A stretch of 64,000 nt of DNA from Apiosordaria backusii (Eukaryota; Ascomycota; Sordariomycetes; Sordariales; Lasiosphaeriaceae), in NCBI GenBank assembly GCA_030549205.1, contig JAUKTV010000005.1, positions 1,984,001-2,048,000 on the forward strand, written 5' to 3'. Under the pieces are notes generated by a model that worked only from the letters and a program-made list of their open reading frames with translations, did not search any database and had not been told where the DNA came from. Of the stretch, positions 35,095 through 46,747 are shown in pieces. Every line of letters starts with the position of its first letter. Within the stretch, counting starts at the first letter, position 1. A program made the position numbers and the translations under genes.

Positions 35095-36046
35095 TTAATA
35101 TCCCCTAACCACCCCCCTCCCCAACGCCTCCTCCACCCATCCCCCCTCCACCAACCCCCTCCTCACCTCATCTACATACCCCCCCTCCTCCCCCCTTTCC
35201 CCCCCTCCTCACTCTTCTCCATTGCCTCCCCCAACAACCTCACCACTTTTTCTCCCGAAATCTTCTCCACCCCATCAACCTCTATCCTCTCGGCGAGTTC
35301 CCTAGCCCAAGCATCAGCCACCTCCTCCGTCCCCCTCAGTACCCCCCCCGCGGCAGTTGCTCCCTAACACAGGTAACACCCCTCCCCTCAATCCCACAAG
35401 CCACAATCCTCTTCCACGGGTTTATCCTCTCATCAGTGACCTCAGTAGGCGGCATATCGACATTAATCGCCGTCCCCAACCCTGATACATGCCTCCTTAG
35501 GTGAACCCCCAACGCGGCGATTTTACGCTCTTCTTCCTCCTCCCCGACATTGGTCCAGACTCCCGGGTCGGCAGTGATGAAGGCTTTGATACTGAACATT
35601 TTCTCGAGGGTGGAGATGGTAGTCGACTCGAGAAGGCGGGAATAACACCTGACGGTGAACTGCTTGTGGTGTTTGGAGTGGATATCCAGCACCGGCCATA
35701 AGACGACTTGGCCAGGGCCGTGGTAGGTCGTTAGCCCGCCCCTGGGGGAGTGAGCGGTGCCCACTGGGAGGGTTGTGCCGGCGTAGGATAGCGGGTGGGA
35801 TAGCCGGGTTAGTTCTGCGGGGGATAAAGGGGAGGATTGGCGGCGGCCGAGGGTGTAGATTGGTAGAGGGGTGAAGGTTATTAGTGCTGGTGGGGGTGGT
35901 GGTTGGTTGGAGGAGGGGGGTGAGTCTTTGAAGTTGAGGTGTTGGCGGCGGAGGAGGGTTTGGAGTTTGGAGGCTAGGGAGTAAGGGGGGAAGTGGGAGG
36001 GGGGGAGGGAGGGGAGGTGGAGGTGTTGGAGTCGTAAGGGGGGCAT
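35095..36046 (-). CDS. lipB: Lipoate biosynthesis octanoyltransferase, LipB type (frame broken near the C-terminus)
   Basis: The enzyme moves octanoyl from acyl carrier protein to lipoyl-dependent mitochondrial enzymes. Starting from the ATG at 36046, the frame is intact for about 235 residues and holds the family motifs: RGGLTTYHGPGQVVLWPVLD (substrate His), GVWTNVGEEEEERKIAALGV (active-site Lys), and ACGIEGRGVTC (active-site Cys). At the C8 run 35342-35349 (G8 on the coding strand) the frame ends early. One added base lets it continue as RGTEEVADAWARELAERIEV and onward in a helix expected for the family. A second shift in the G-rich stretch 35160-35200 is needed to reach YVDEVRRGLVEGGW and a stop at 35095-35097. 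The total would be about 317 residues. The early part contains a Pro run after residue 48. The C-terminal end is less sure than the rest. Confidence 0.85.
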
Positions 36047-37789
36047 GGTTGACGGGTGAGGTTGGTGATGGTTGTGATGGTATCCCGCGAGGCTATCCCG
36101 TGAGGCTGGTGCGCAGTAGGTAATAGACGATGGTGATGGTTACGTAACCAGACACGGTCTAGACCCTGAGGAGGTGCTTGAGAAGAAGGTGATGGATTCA
36201 GAACCCTGGTCGCCTTTGCAAGTTCTCGTGAGAAAACTTGGTTCAGAGTCAGCCACCAGGGCACAGACCGCGTTGCTGGCGTTGATGAACGTTGAGAAAA
36301 CCGGCCAGGTGGGAAGGTAGAACCGACCAGGTGGGAAGGTGTGTACACTCCAATCCCTGAAAGTTCGCTAGCGCGGAGCCGCCCCACAAAAAGAATCTAC
36401 CTTCCCTCAACAACCATCATTTTTTTCGAGAAAAAAAGGGTCTTATTGAGCTCGAGATCCTTAATGCTACTATTTTATCCAATTTTCTGCTTCGTTGTAG
36501 CCTTTCTGAGGGAAATTCCATGGGGGTTTGAATTTGTTGGTCCGAGCGCCCGAGCTAACAAACTTTCAAGTCTTAGACTGTAAGTGGTCCCAAAGACGGA
36601 GAGTGCCGAAAGGGTGTGTGCCCAGTGATAGAGATCCCGGGCTCGAGCTGATGGTGGAGGTGGTATCGGCGCAAATGCGTGGTCACCGAGCACGCACACC
36701 GGAAGCTAGCGTACCCAAGTCACGCACTATTTCGTCCTCGTAACTAACGGTTTTATGGTCACAGTTGCGAGTGTGAGCCCGTTGATACCTCCGTCCGTCA
36801 GGGTAGTTTCGGTTTCAGGGGGCGTGTGACGTTCCGGTTCCTTTGTTGCGCGTGGTGGGGCCCGTGGGATTCGGACGCTACTGCTCGGGCCTCGCGGGTT
36901 ATGCGGGTCTTGGGCCCTTGCTCGCCCTGGCTCTCGGGATGGGGTGGAGCTTGCGAGAATTCAAGCACAAAAAAAAAAAAACCGAAAAGTCGGGGCCGAA
37001 CAGGTCGGCGTTCCTGCCCCACTCCGGCAGGCAGACCCTGGCAAGTGGGGCCTCTTATTTCTTTGGGAAGTTTGTGGGAGGTGGAGAACATTTCATGGCC
37101 CATCAACGGCATAAGCCGACCCAAGGTTGCAATTTTGTAGTTTTGACATCTCTTGGCACTGACCCCCCCTCCTCTCGATTGTACTGTATAGTATCTTTTA
37201 CGAGATAGCGTATGCCCAACAAAATAGGTTCTTGAGGGTGGCACACAAACCGTTCTGCAAATGCAGAGCTAATGCCAGGTTATCACCCGGGAAAGAAAGG
37301 GGCTGGCACGGGAAGAGAGAAAAACCTCATTTTTCATCACGATCAACCTGCGTTGCTTCAAAGCGGTGTGCAGCCCCTACTGTAGACATCCAATAGACAC
37401 ACCATCTACCGTTGCAATTCCTGAGCGTTTGTCACAAGGCAGAGTAACATCGACTGATGCAGAAGTGGTGGTTTGCAGCAGCCCATCAACTAGTTTACTG
37501 CGTATGCAGCAACGGGAAAGAAAAAGCAACTTGTTGGGGCTGGCTGCCGTATGTAAGGACAACCCATACTTGGTCCAAAGGAGCAAAGTAGCGACAAAAC
37601 ATGCAGATGCCCCTCAACTAGTGTACACTCCTAGGACTACATAGCACCTTGTCGTGAACGCAGGCAAGTTGAACCACTGCCGTGTCTTCCGGTAGTCAAA
37701 ACTCTTCCATCATGGTTTCATTCTACTATACAGGGGTATTATACAGGCCTAGACTTTGCCATTTTTGGTTCCATACATGAAGCCCAATT
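36047..37789. other. Intergenic between LipB and RSM22
   Basis: About 1.7 kb. An open frame at 36843-37208 has no ATG in a good context and no known motif. There is a 13-base A run near 36970. No gene supported. Confidence 0.45.
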
Positions 37790-40483
37790 TTAATAGTCCT
37801 TGCTCTTCATGTACTCGGCATCTTCAATGTCATCCGGGTCAGGAAGCTCATTGGCGCCCATCTCGTCCATGAGATTCTCGATTCTGACCTTCTTGCCACC
37901 CTTGGTCCTCCTCTGCTCGGGTGCTCTGCCGCGAGAATGCTTCTCATATGCACCAGTGACACCAAACTGCGGATGCACATTGATCTCCACCACCTTGTCC
38001 CTCTTCCTACCCGCCGCCTCCAGCGCCCGCCGGGAGCGGACGCCGGCATCCTTCACTACCACGTCTTCCTGCCCGGCCCTGCCAAGCCGAACGTTGCGGA
38101 GGGTACGCGTCTTGGCGCCCAGAGCCCAGAGGTCGCCCCACTGAGCCTTGCGAGCGTCCCGGTATGCCTGCTTGGAGAACGACTTGGACACCACCCACCG
38201 CTCAATAGTAGCTTGCGGTGTGCACATGTCGAGTGTAACATGTCCATGGCGCTTGAGCGGTGGGAGGATGTTGCGAGGCAGCGAGAGCGGATGAGGCTGC
38301 TTGCTATCTTCCGCCTCGTAGCCCTCGAAAGCGAGATCCGAAGCCTCCTTGCCCTGCACGTAGACGGGTGCCTCAGAGGTCGACGGGCCGGCATCGGATG
38401 ACACGTCAGCAGAGCCTGCCGACGACGGATGCCCCTCTGGGTAAGCACCCCTGCGCACCGCGATATAACTGAAGCTGATATCTTCGTGGCTGCGCCGAGA
38501 GGCACCAAGAATTTGCTGCAGGAAAGGAGGTCGGATGTAGCGTTGTTGAAAGTGACAGAAATCCTTGCGGCCGGGACTGAAGCCGGGATGGTGGTACATG
38601 GGGCACTTTGCGTGGTTGGTACAAGGAGCAATAATCATGCCAGGCTCGCGAACGTGCTGGGAAGAGGTCGGGACCTCTTCAGCGTGAGGCTCTGGATGGG
38701 GTGGGAGGATGAAGTGGTCCAAGAGGCGGTCCCTAGCGTCGGCTACGGCCTCGAAACCTCTCGGGTGGCCCTTCTCCAAGATAATAAGCACGCCACCTTC
38801 CGGATTGAGCATCTCCCAGAGGTTGTCCAACATGTCCTTGCGCTTGAACTCCTTGTCGAGCGGCATCATCAAGTGAGACGCAATGATAACGTCAAACACC
38901 TTCCGCGGCGCAGGCTTGTCGCCGACGCCAAGATCATGTTCATTGGCTACATGCAGATAATCCGGCAGACGGGGCAAGAATGTCGTATTGTGCAAGAAAC
39001 GGGAGACACGATGCCGAAGGTGATCATTGCCAATGACTGTTGTCTTCTTTCCAGGGGGGTACCGACCCGTTACCTCCCCGTTTTCGCGGAGAATGTCCCA
39101 CTCAGCCTGGAGCACCTGCTGCCAAGCTGCCAGAGCAGCACCGCCAGCTCCAACATCGAGCACTCGAGGGCCTTGCCCATCATCTCGTGCAAGTAGGCCC
39201 CTCAGCCACTCAGGTCCAAGCCTTTTTCTGACCTCCACCAGAGTGCTCATGGTCGTGGCATACACGGCGGGCATGATGGTAGCAAGAAATGTATCAGCCT
39301 CGATTTCAGACATCCACCCAACACTAGCTTGTAGCCCCAGTCCCTTTTGCGGGACGTTGACCTTTGACCGAGGCGATCCTGGTCCATGAGGGAAACCAGG
39401 GCCCCCGAGGTTCTCCTCTCCGCACTGCCTGATATGTGTCGAATCCGTACGTTTCAGAAGCGTGCTGATAGGTTCAACAAAGCTCATCTTGGGCAGATAG
39501 ACCGTGCTCGGCGACGTCTTGAACTTCCCAATAGAAGTAAAGGGGTGCTCCCTTGCGTCGCGAGCCTCATCCACCTCGAATTCTGTCCCCGGGTCGTACT
39601 CATCATCCTCCTGGATCTCGTCCTCCTCCCTTGGATATTCCTGCTCAGTGATGTTCTCGTCTTCGTGGATCTCCTCATGAATCTCATCCACTGGGCGAAG
39701 CGCGGCAGCAGCCTCAAAATCTCGCTGCAGCTTTATCAGAGCATGGTACTCGCGGCTGTTATTGGCTGTAATATTGAGGTAGTCGAGGTGCGCATCGCTG
39801 AGTGGTGGGTGGGCGTCCTCTGTGGCTTGTACCTCAAGGGCGCTATCCTCCTCGGTCAATTCTTCGGTGAACTCCTCGACAGCATCAAATTCTACAGGCT
39901 CGACAGTCCCTTGTGGTAGCGAAGGGTTGATCCTATATTGAATTTGCTCGAAGTCTCCATGCTCCGTTTCCCGGAAAAGAGCGTGCTGTGGCGTCGACTC
40001 GTCGATAACCTCGCCGTGCTCGTCTCGAAGTGGAAGGCCAACATCCTCGGGCGCCGTCTCACGCAGCGGCGGTCCGTATAATCTTTCGTATACTTTGTAT
40101 TCTTCGGCCGAAAGGTAGTCCTTAGGAAGTGTATTTCCAAACGTTTGCCTCGCCTGGCGCACTAGAAGTTCGATTTCCTCTGCTGTCGCCTCCCCTGATC
40201 TTTGTTGCGTGTGAAGGTCATTTTCTGTTGATTGTGATTCGGTATTCTTCTCGGTTGGTGGAACTTCATTGAAGGCTCGCTTGGTCGTCGAGAATTGTCT
40301 GATGGAGCTTGGGTGTCGGGCTCTCGAACCAGTAGCCATTGAGGTTGCTGATATTGGGGTCGCGCGCGGGCGCAAAAACGGCCGGGATGCAATGTTGCGC
40401 GGCTGCAAAAGAGCATCATAAAATCCCAGAATCTGGGCCCGGCACCCGGGACACCGGTTCTGGAGTTTGCCGGCCGAGATCAT
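37790..40483 (-). CDS. rsm22: Mitochondrial small-ribosomal-subunit assembly methyltransferase-like protein, RSM22 family
   Basis: Single exon, 897 residues from the ATG at 40483. Homologues (METTL17 in animals) bind the mitochondrial small subunit during assembly. The N-terminus is basic with RPFLRPRATP and RQFSTTKRAF, suiting a mitochondrial presequence. An acidic, poorly conserved section spans about 200-310. The methyltransferase core begins with RVLDVGAGGAALAAWQQ (about residue 440). The four-Cys metal-binding cluster typical of the family is seen in CTNHAKCPMY and DFCHF with an extra Cys in between or near, as in iron-sulfur-binding members. The C-terminal third is basic (RKRDKVVEINVHPQFG). 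The size is larger than yeast RSM22 but normal for filamentous fungi. Confidence 0.93.
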   Translation of the reverse strand: MISAGKLQNRCPGCRAQILGFYDALLQPRNIASRPFLRPRATPISATSMATGSRARHPSSIRQFSTTKRAFNEVPPTEKNTESQSTENDLHTQQRSGEATAEEIELLVRQARQTFGNTLPKDYLSAEEYKVYERLYGPPLRETAPEDVGLPLRDEHGEVIDESTPQHALFRETEHGDFEQIQYRINPSLPQGTVEPVEFDAVEEFTEELTEEDSALEVQATEDAHPPLSDAHLDYLNITANNSREYHALIKLQRDFEAAAALRPVDEIHEEIHEDENITEQEYPREEDEIQEDDEYDPGTEFEVDEARDAREHPFTSIGKFKTSPSTVYLPKMSFVEPISTLLKRTDSTHIRQCGEENLGGPGFPHGPGSPRSKVNVPQKGLGLQASVGWMSEIEADTFLATIMPAVYATTMSTLVEVRKRLGPEWLRGLLARDDGQGPRVLDVGAGGAALAAWQQVLQAEWDILRENGEVTGRYPPGKKTTVIGNDHLRHRVSRFLHNTTFLPRLPDYLHVANEHDLGVGDKPAPRKVFDVIIASHLMMPLDKEFKRKDMLDNLWEMLNPEGGVLIILEKGHPRGFEAVADARDRLLDHFILPPHPEPHAEEVPTSSQHVREPGMIIAPCTNHAKCPMYHHPGFSPGRKDFCHFQQRYIRPPFLQQILGASRRSHEDISFSYIAVRRGAYPEGHPSSAGSADVSSDAGPSTSEAPVYVQGKEASDLAFEGYEAEDSKQPHPLSLPRNILPPLKRHGHVTLDMCTPQATIERWVVSKSFSKQAYRDARKAQWGDLWALGAKTRTLRNVRLGRAGQEDVVVKDAGVRSRRALEAAGRKRDKVVEINVHPQFGVTGAYEKHSRGRAPEQRRTKGGKKVRIENLMDEMGANELPDPDDIEDAEYMKSKDY

Positions 40484-41014
40484 GGTCACCTGTTGTGTTG
40501 TTTATGGTGTTGTGAAGTGTTTTGGAGGTTCGAGGGGCGATCGTCATGGGTGAATTTTCAAGCTTGGAGGGGTCCAAGCTCGAGGGGCAAAGATCCAAAC
40601 ATCGGAGCTTCAAAATCTTACCTAACCCTGCGGGTGCGAAAACCCCTGTATATTTTCAACGAACTGTTACAATCTCCATAAACATAGAGGATTAATCCCG
40701 CCTTCATGTTCCGGTTGGTGATGATATTATGTTTTTGGGGGATAGTCGAGATGCTGGACTCTGAAATATCAGCGTCAAAGGTGTAAACCAGGCATGGTGT
40801 AAATGCGTCTCGGCCTATCTGTATCAGCCTACTGCTGTGTGTCTGCTCTTTTCTCGGCAGAACAAAAGTTTTGGGGGAATATCATCTCTGTAATCTTCGA
40901 GTGCCTAATGCAGGTCAAATCACCAAATAAAATCAATATTACATGTATTCATCAACTTGCTTGCTCCAAACGCCCGATCCCTTGTGGTCTGTTGCCATTC
41001 CCTTGCTAAAAACA
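40484..41014. other. Intergenic between RSM22 and the thioredoxin gene
   Basis: 531 bases between two genes on the same strand. They must contain the 3' end of the thioredoxin gene and promoter of RSM22. Nothing else seen. Confidence 0.5.
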
Positions 41015-41800
41015 TCACTCACTTCCCAAATCATTCAGCGTCTTAAACGTCGCCCGTCCTGCCGGCTTCCCACCCGGCCCAGTAGCTGATCCAGCTTGTG
41101 GCGGTGGGTTCTTCTTGTTGTACCTGGAGTTCTCCGCTGCCTTGTACGGGTCGAGCTGCTCATTGTTAGCATCGCTGAGTGCCCCTTTTCCATCCTTGAC
41201 ATCCTTGCAAACTCACCGAGAATAGCGAAACGAAGTACAATCCCAAGAAATTCAGAATCGCATTGATCCACTGATTGATACCCCAGGATATGGGCCTCGC
41301 CACCGTCTGCCCTGTGCCTACCCTCTGACCCCCAGCTGGTGTCCCACCCAGTCTGTGACCTCCACTGCTGAACGATGAGCCCGATACAGCACCAGGACCA
41401 GCAAGTTTGACTGCAGCCTCGACGGCCGAGGTGAGAGCCGGAGGGTTGGCGCCTTGGATAGTCTTGATAACCGAGCCGTTGTGCAGGATCAGGAAGGTAG
41501 GCATGGCGCGCACGCCGTATTGCTGGGATACCTCGCCCTGAGTGTCGACGTTGACCTTCACGAATGCGATCTTGCGGGGCTTGGCATACTTGGTGGCGAG
41601 AGACTCGAAATGGGGGGCAATCATCTTACAAGGACCGCACCAATCGGCGTAGACTGGTTATTCATTTTGTTAGGCATGGTGATTGTGGCATTGATGATGC
41701 GCGGCGCAACAGTGGAGGGGCACTTACAATCAGCGACAACCACAGCATTGCTGCTGAGAGTTGAGCGCCAGTCCGCGGCGGAAGCAATCTGATCAGGCAT
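41015..41800 (-). CDS. Thioredoxin-domain protein with a C-terminal membrane segment
   Basis: Three exons: 41800-41728, 41653-41217 and 41155-41015 (introns of 74 and 61 bases); 216 residues. The domain has the classic redox site WCGPC (Cys30 and Cys33), the conserved FVKVNVDTQGEVSQQYGVRAMPTF with the cis-Pro, and no signal peptide. After about residue 105 comes a Gly/Ser-rich linker, then a hydrophobic helix NAILNFLGLYFVSLF near 150-170, then a polar tail ending NDLGSE. This suggests a thioredoxin held at a membrane, with its domain on the N-terminal, probably cytosolic, side. The acceptor of intron 2 is a tandem GAGCAG, so one Gln may be included or skipped. The gene is divergent from the SPOUT methyltransferase. 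Confidence 0.9.
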
Positions 41801-42149
41801 TTTGGCTGTTTCTTAAAGAATCAAGAGCTTCGTACAACCGTGAAAGGATAATCCGTCGAGACTTTTGATGAAGGTATGGAAGTTGTTGTAATTGTCAGCA
41901 GCGCGGTGACACTGACGACATGCGATAAGGATCACGAAAGCTGTCCTTATCGGCAATTCAATTTCACAAGGGTTAGGGTTGACCCGAGAGTTTGGGGTGG
42001 CATCGGCCAGGAAGGCGGTCAAGTTTTTGGAAGCTTTCTGCCAATAGCTTCAGGCTGTCTGAAAACTTCTGTAATGTGCAACTTTCACCATCATCAACGC
42101 TCTTTACGATAATTCCGCTCCAGGATTTTGTTTTGCATAGTCTGAAGCA
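41801..42149. promoter_or_regulatory. Bidirectional promoter region between the thioredoxin and SPOUT genes
   Basis: 349 bases between divergent start codons. No defined site is visible. Confidence 0.5.
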
Positions 42150-43461
42150 ATGTCGAGCTGGGAACCACAATCCAAGGTCTGTTCACTCATTTTTGCTGAT
42201 TCTCCGCTCCAACAGCGCTCATTTTCTCCGTGAGAGACACCCGAGTGTTCATCGCAAATCATCGAGTGGTGTTGAACCTTGTGTGTGGAATCTCATACTG
42301 AGTGCAACAGCTCCGAATGCAGACATAATTTGACAACTAGCTAACTGAATACAGAAACGTCGGCTGGACCCCGATTCCAGTATCGGCAATGGCATCCTCA
42401 ATACCAAAGAGCGCTTTAGGCCGACAACTGCGAGAGATTGGACGATTTCGATTGCCGTACCTACCAGCATAATCACAAGGTATGTCTCACTCTTCAATCT
42501 TCACATGTGTTCATCTTACTAACAGTTACGGTAGCTGTGTAACAAGGGAGCAAAGGACAACTGCTGCAGGCTCCATTGCTAGGGCACTGGCCATTTTCTC
42601 CGTGGACGAGGTTGTCATCTTTGACGACAGCCCTCTTGATCAGCGTCCTAGAAACTTCGACCCAGATGCCTACACCGGCGACACAGAGCCAGCACACTTT
42701 CTGGAGCACCTTCTAAACTATTTGGAAACACCTCCATTCATGCGCAAAGTCCTGTTTCCCATCCACCCCAACCTCAGGTCTCAGGGCCTCCTCCCTAGTC
42801 TTGACATGCCACACCACCCCCACAAGGATGAATGGCTGCCATATCGCGAGGGTTTGACTCTCGAAGTCCCCCCACAGTCCGGCAAGGGGTAAGTTTTGTC
42901 TCTCTAATTCCTGTCTGATTTTCCATACTAATACACCCCAGAACCTCTGTCGACATCGGCATGCCCGAGACAGTCACCATCTCCGAAGACATCCCTCCCA
43001 AGACCCGTGTAACTCTCAAAATGCCCGACGACGCCCAGGGCCAGCCCGAGCCCGTCAACCCAGCCGAACCTCGAACCGAAGGCGGCTACTTCTGGGGCTA
43101 CAGCGTGCGCAAAGCCAAGTCCCTCTCAGACGTTTTCACCTCCAGCGCTTACGAAGACGGCTACGACCTCTCCATCGGCTCCTCAGAGCGCGGCCTCCCC
43201 CTGTCTAAAGCCTTCCCCAACCGTGACCAGACCGCCACCTTCAACCACATGCTCATCGTCTTTGGCGGGCCTAGAGGACTGGAGTACGCGGCGATGAATG
43301 ACCCGGATCTTGGGCAGATGGGTATTTCAGGGGCGAGGACGAAGGAGCTGTTTGATCACTGGGTGAATGTCCTGCCGAATCAGGGGACGAGGGGGATTAG
43401 GACGGACGAGAGCTTGTTGATAGCTCTGACGGGGTTGAGGAGGTTGTGGGATAACAGCTGA
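42150..43461 (+). CDS. SPOUT-family RNA methyltransferase (SPOUT1/C9orf114-like)
   Basis: Four exons: 42150-42176, 42355-42479, 42535-42888 and 42942-43461; 341 residues. The family (yeast YGR283C and YMR310C, human SPOUT1) has a trefoil-knot methyltransferase fold with an OB-fold insert and is linked to RNA modification. The first exon is short (MSSWEPQSK). Exon 2 gives RDWTISIAVPTSII, the opening beta strand, then REQRTTAAGSIARALAIFSVDEVVIFDD, which is diagnostic. The knot region is near the end: MLIVFGGPRGLEYA, then FDHWVNVLPNQGTRGIRTDESLLIAL. For intron 2, the acceptor at 42533-42534 is preferred because a CTAAC branch site sits only two bases before the nearer AG. Using that nearer AG would add four residues in frame. 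Confidence 0.92.
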
Positions 43462-43946
43462 TTCTGTTGACATGTCTCTTGTTATTTAGCGTGGGCAAAA
43501 ATGGGATTTTACTGGTGCAATATCTGGCGCTTATCACCACTGCAATGGCCGTTAAGCGGCCCCTGATGGACCACACTATTCTATTCACAACCAGCGGAGC
43601 TGAGTAAGTGATGTTGTTTATCCTCTTGGAAGCTAACAGATGCCTTAGCTAAGAGCGGCGCAACACAACAGCACCCTTGATGGCCTTGGCTTTCGCTCTC
43701 TGTCACTTTATCCCGAGGTTTCGGACAAAATTCCCTCTTTTTGCTCTCTCTCCTCTTACATACCTTGTTTCTTCTTTTTTCGTGTTACACACTGTCAGCT
43801 TTGACATTTTTCCTACGTACCCCTGATAAGCAACCGGTATTGATGATTACTTGGGTCAGTTACACGGGTGTATTGTCCATGCATACATTAGAGCCACCCC
43901 TCTCTGGCAGGATCCCGCATGTTCTGGCTGACCAAGTTTCGGTAAC

Positions 43947-43970
43947 GAAGGAAGGAAGGAAGGAAGGAAG
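43947..43970 (+). repeat. (GAAG)n microsatellite
   Basis: Six GAAG-type units in a row, in intergenic DNA. Confidence 0.9.
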
Positions 43971-46296
43971 CTTGAAATGCAGTCATCCTGCAAGGTGGGT
44001 GGGTTGATACCTACCTAGGTAAGCACCGTGGTTTATCTCGGCAGGCTCGGCTAGGAGACCACCCACCTCATGAACGAATGTTGGGCGGGGAAGGGGGCCT
44101 CGTTTATCTGTTTTGCGTTCGTTTATCTTGGTGGTACGAGGAATAAGTCCGGAGGGGAGGCTGGGTTGGGGTTTGTCAGTGCGTAGTTAATACCTGTGAG
44201 TAAACAACCCCCTGAAAGGCCCTGAAAAGGTTTTGGATAGAAACAGAGAGTTGGTGGGCACCTACTTGCCTGATGGGGATATCTTCCCACTTTCTTTTTA
44301 CGGGGTTTGGCAAAAGGTAGCTCGAAGGCCGGCCGGTCGGTCGGTGTCTTCAGGAGCGCCGCTTGTATTCTGATGATGATGCTGATCTTGGAGGTGGGCC
44401 CGAGGGGCTAGATACTACACTAGGGGTTGGGTGTTGGTTCACGACGACTAGCACATGCTTACGCACGTGAGGTGAGCATACGTGGTATCGACCGGGTTAG
44501 CACTGGGCGTCGATGGAATCGATAGTTCCGGTTATGTGGAATGTTTGGTGTGGTTCGGAGGGACTTGGCTTTTTTGGGTGTTTGGATCCTGAAGAACCTT
44601 GCGTTGATGTTGTTAGTTATTGGGGATTAGGGCGATTCGTCGGTTGTTGGCTTGACTGTGTTGGCATCAACGCGAGGCTAGTGAGCTAGGATTGGTGTGT
44701 TACGAGACAGATGATCAGTTTGCGAGTAGTGATGACAGCAGACGGAAGGAGCCCCATCCACACATCTTTCTCCCGTGTGTGAGATAGCTGCGTATTGAAC
44801 CCGGGGTGGGAATATGCTGTGAAACAGTCTGGAAAGTGACAGAATATCCGGCTGGGGTTCTATTTCTGTAGAAGACTGCCTTCAAACTTATCAAGATGGG
44901 AATATGATAATCGGGCGGAGAAGCGTGTAAGCCAACTGCACCAGTACCTGTTGCAGTTACACGAGCATAATCCGGCGCTATATGCTGGTATGTAATCCAT
45001 CCAGGTCCCCAGTTGGGGGGGGGTCAAAGTGGAGAAGAGTGTTGGATATGATGATTTATTCTGGACCTTGGGTCTGGCGGTATTCCGCTCCTTACCGTCA
45101 GCTTGGGTGTGCATGAGGTGGTTGGCTGTCACCACAATAGCATGAGCGTGATAGCAAACGAAGCTGTTGAAGCTTGAGGCGTATCTGTGTATATTACACG
45201 CCTCACCGTCACATATACACTCAACCGAAAGCCAAGAAGCTTAAGCTGTGACGGCCCCAATAGACTGGTAGCGAGCTCTGGGCTTGCAGCCCCAAAATCT
45301 GGGATCGGTTTGTCACAGTGTGATGTCGGCCACAACTTCTGGTGCGGTAACACGCTCACATGGGCAGAGGAACTGTCTCCGTAGCCCGTCTCCTGACAAT
45401 TGGCGTTCTACATACAGGTACAGACAGGGATTTCGGAAAGATGTGAGGCGCGGGTACGAGCGGTGAGCTCCTTCTCCTACCCTCGGTGCTTCCTTCCCAT
45501 ACTATCTGGGCGTGGTCTTCTTGGCACGGGAAAGCCTTCGGAGGGATTTCTGGTGACGAAATGCAAGACGTCGGCAGATGGCCACATTGTAGATGCAGCT
45601 TAGGGGCTCGGCACTGAATATCAGTCGGGTTCTCCAAGCGCCGTGGCCGTGGGTACGGTACCACTCCCGCCCACGGCATCCCTCTTCCTCTTTGTCGAGG
45701 GTGTGTGTCAACGAGCGGCGTAAAAATGTCGCCTGTCTCATCTGTCATGTTGGCTGTCTCGGTTATCGTGCCACATATGGTAGCCATGGTGAGATGAATG
45801 CCTTGTTCCCAGGATATGTACTGAAGACTAGAGATGGAAGTACCTTTGACAAAGAGCTGTACAAGCTCTGACATATCACGCTGAGCTTAAACACAAAACA
45901 TGGCTAAACATATCGTTATATGCTACGGAAGAAAGAGATGAGCACCACGGTCAGCTTCCTTGTGTGAACCTTGCCTTCTTAGTCAACACACTGCTCTTCA
46001 TCCCTCGTCCATGCTGATTATGGCAGGGTTTTCCCACAATACAACCACCTTTCTGCCCGCTTTTACTGATTCGTCCACATGAGAACTTGCCTCCCCAGAA
46101 AAAAAGGATCGAAGCTAAGCTCAACCCCTCTCCCATGGCCAAGCCATGATTTCCGGGACTATCGACGGGACACACTCATCCACCAACCAGATGCAAGCGG
46201 CAGAGCCGCAAGTACCAAACTTTTAACATAACATAAAGATCAACAACCGTCGCTTCATCATCACCGCAAAATTCAGCCAAGAAACCCACCAAATTG

Positions 46297-46340
46297 CATA
46301 CAACACCAAGGATTCCCCAGTGGTCCACCGCTGAGTACCT
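46297..46340 (-). pseudogene. Truncated 5S rRNA relic (3' end only)
   Basis: Read on the minus strand, the sequence ends ...GGGGAATCCTTGGTGTTGTATG and includes GGTGGACCACTG, closely matching the last 44 or so bases of the complete 5S rRNA gene at 49917-50035. The 5' two thirds of the gene, including the internal promoter, is not found next to it. It is therefore a fragment, not a working gene. Confidence 0.7.
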
Positions 46341-46747
46341 CGATCATGTGTCCAAAAGATTGCTTCTATTGCTGGCTTGGGTAACCCACTTAGAAGTCAT
46401 TCCGCCAGAAAAGGGGGACGACTTGTACCAACTCGAAACAAAGTGGAAGTGAACGTTCAAAAGAGCAAACTCGCAGTCAATTCCTAAAGATGGCCCAAAG
46501 CCCTTGCCCAACCCCTTGCCCAACCCCTTAAGATCATCCCCTCCAGTACCCTCCCACTCGAAAAAGAAGCCAAAGGGGCTTTGCAGAAACTGACGGTTTA
46601 AGTACTGTACATAAAGAAGCTGGACAGAGCCTGATGCCAAAGATCGATAGCTTGTCAGGCTGCGGCAACCCATCCCTTCATGATGCCACACCCATGCCCC
46701 TGGCATCCCCGAGCTCACGTTGTACCACTTCCTCCCAATGTCATCAT

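Larger units (their letters stand above)
43462..46747. other. Convergent 3.3-kb spacer between the SPOUT and cutinase genes
   Basis: No gene supported. Contains a GAAG microsatellite (about 43947-43970), and a 5S rRNA-like fragment at 46297-46340. A 172-codon minus frame with a real ATG (45874-45356) has no recognisable motif. The stretch 46130-46160 also weakly resembles a piece of 5S rRNA. Confidence 0.45.

Noticed and set aside
36843..37208. 121-codon plus frame with a hydrophobic start
   Set aside because: Contains a Lys run from the A tract and no known domain. Starts with a non-ATG-like context; treated as intergenic.
45356..45874. 172-codon minus frame with a true ATG
   Set aside because: Low similarity to any family I know and no splicing or leader signal. 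Possible orphan gene, but unsupported.
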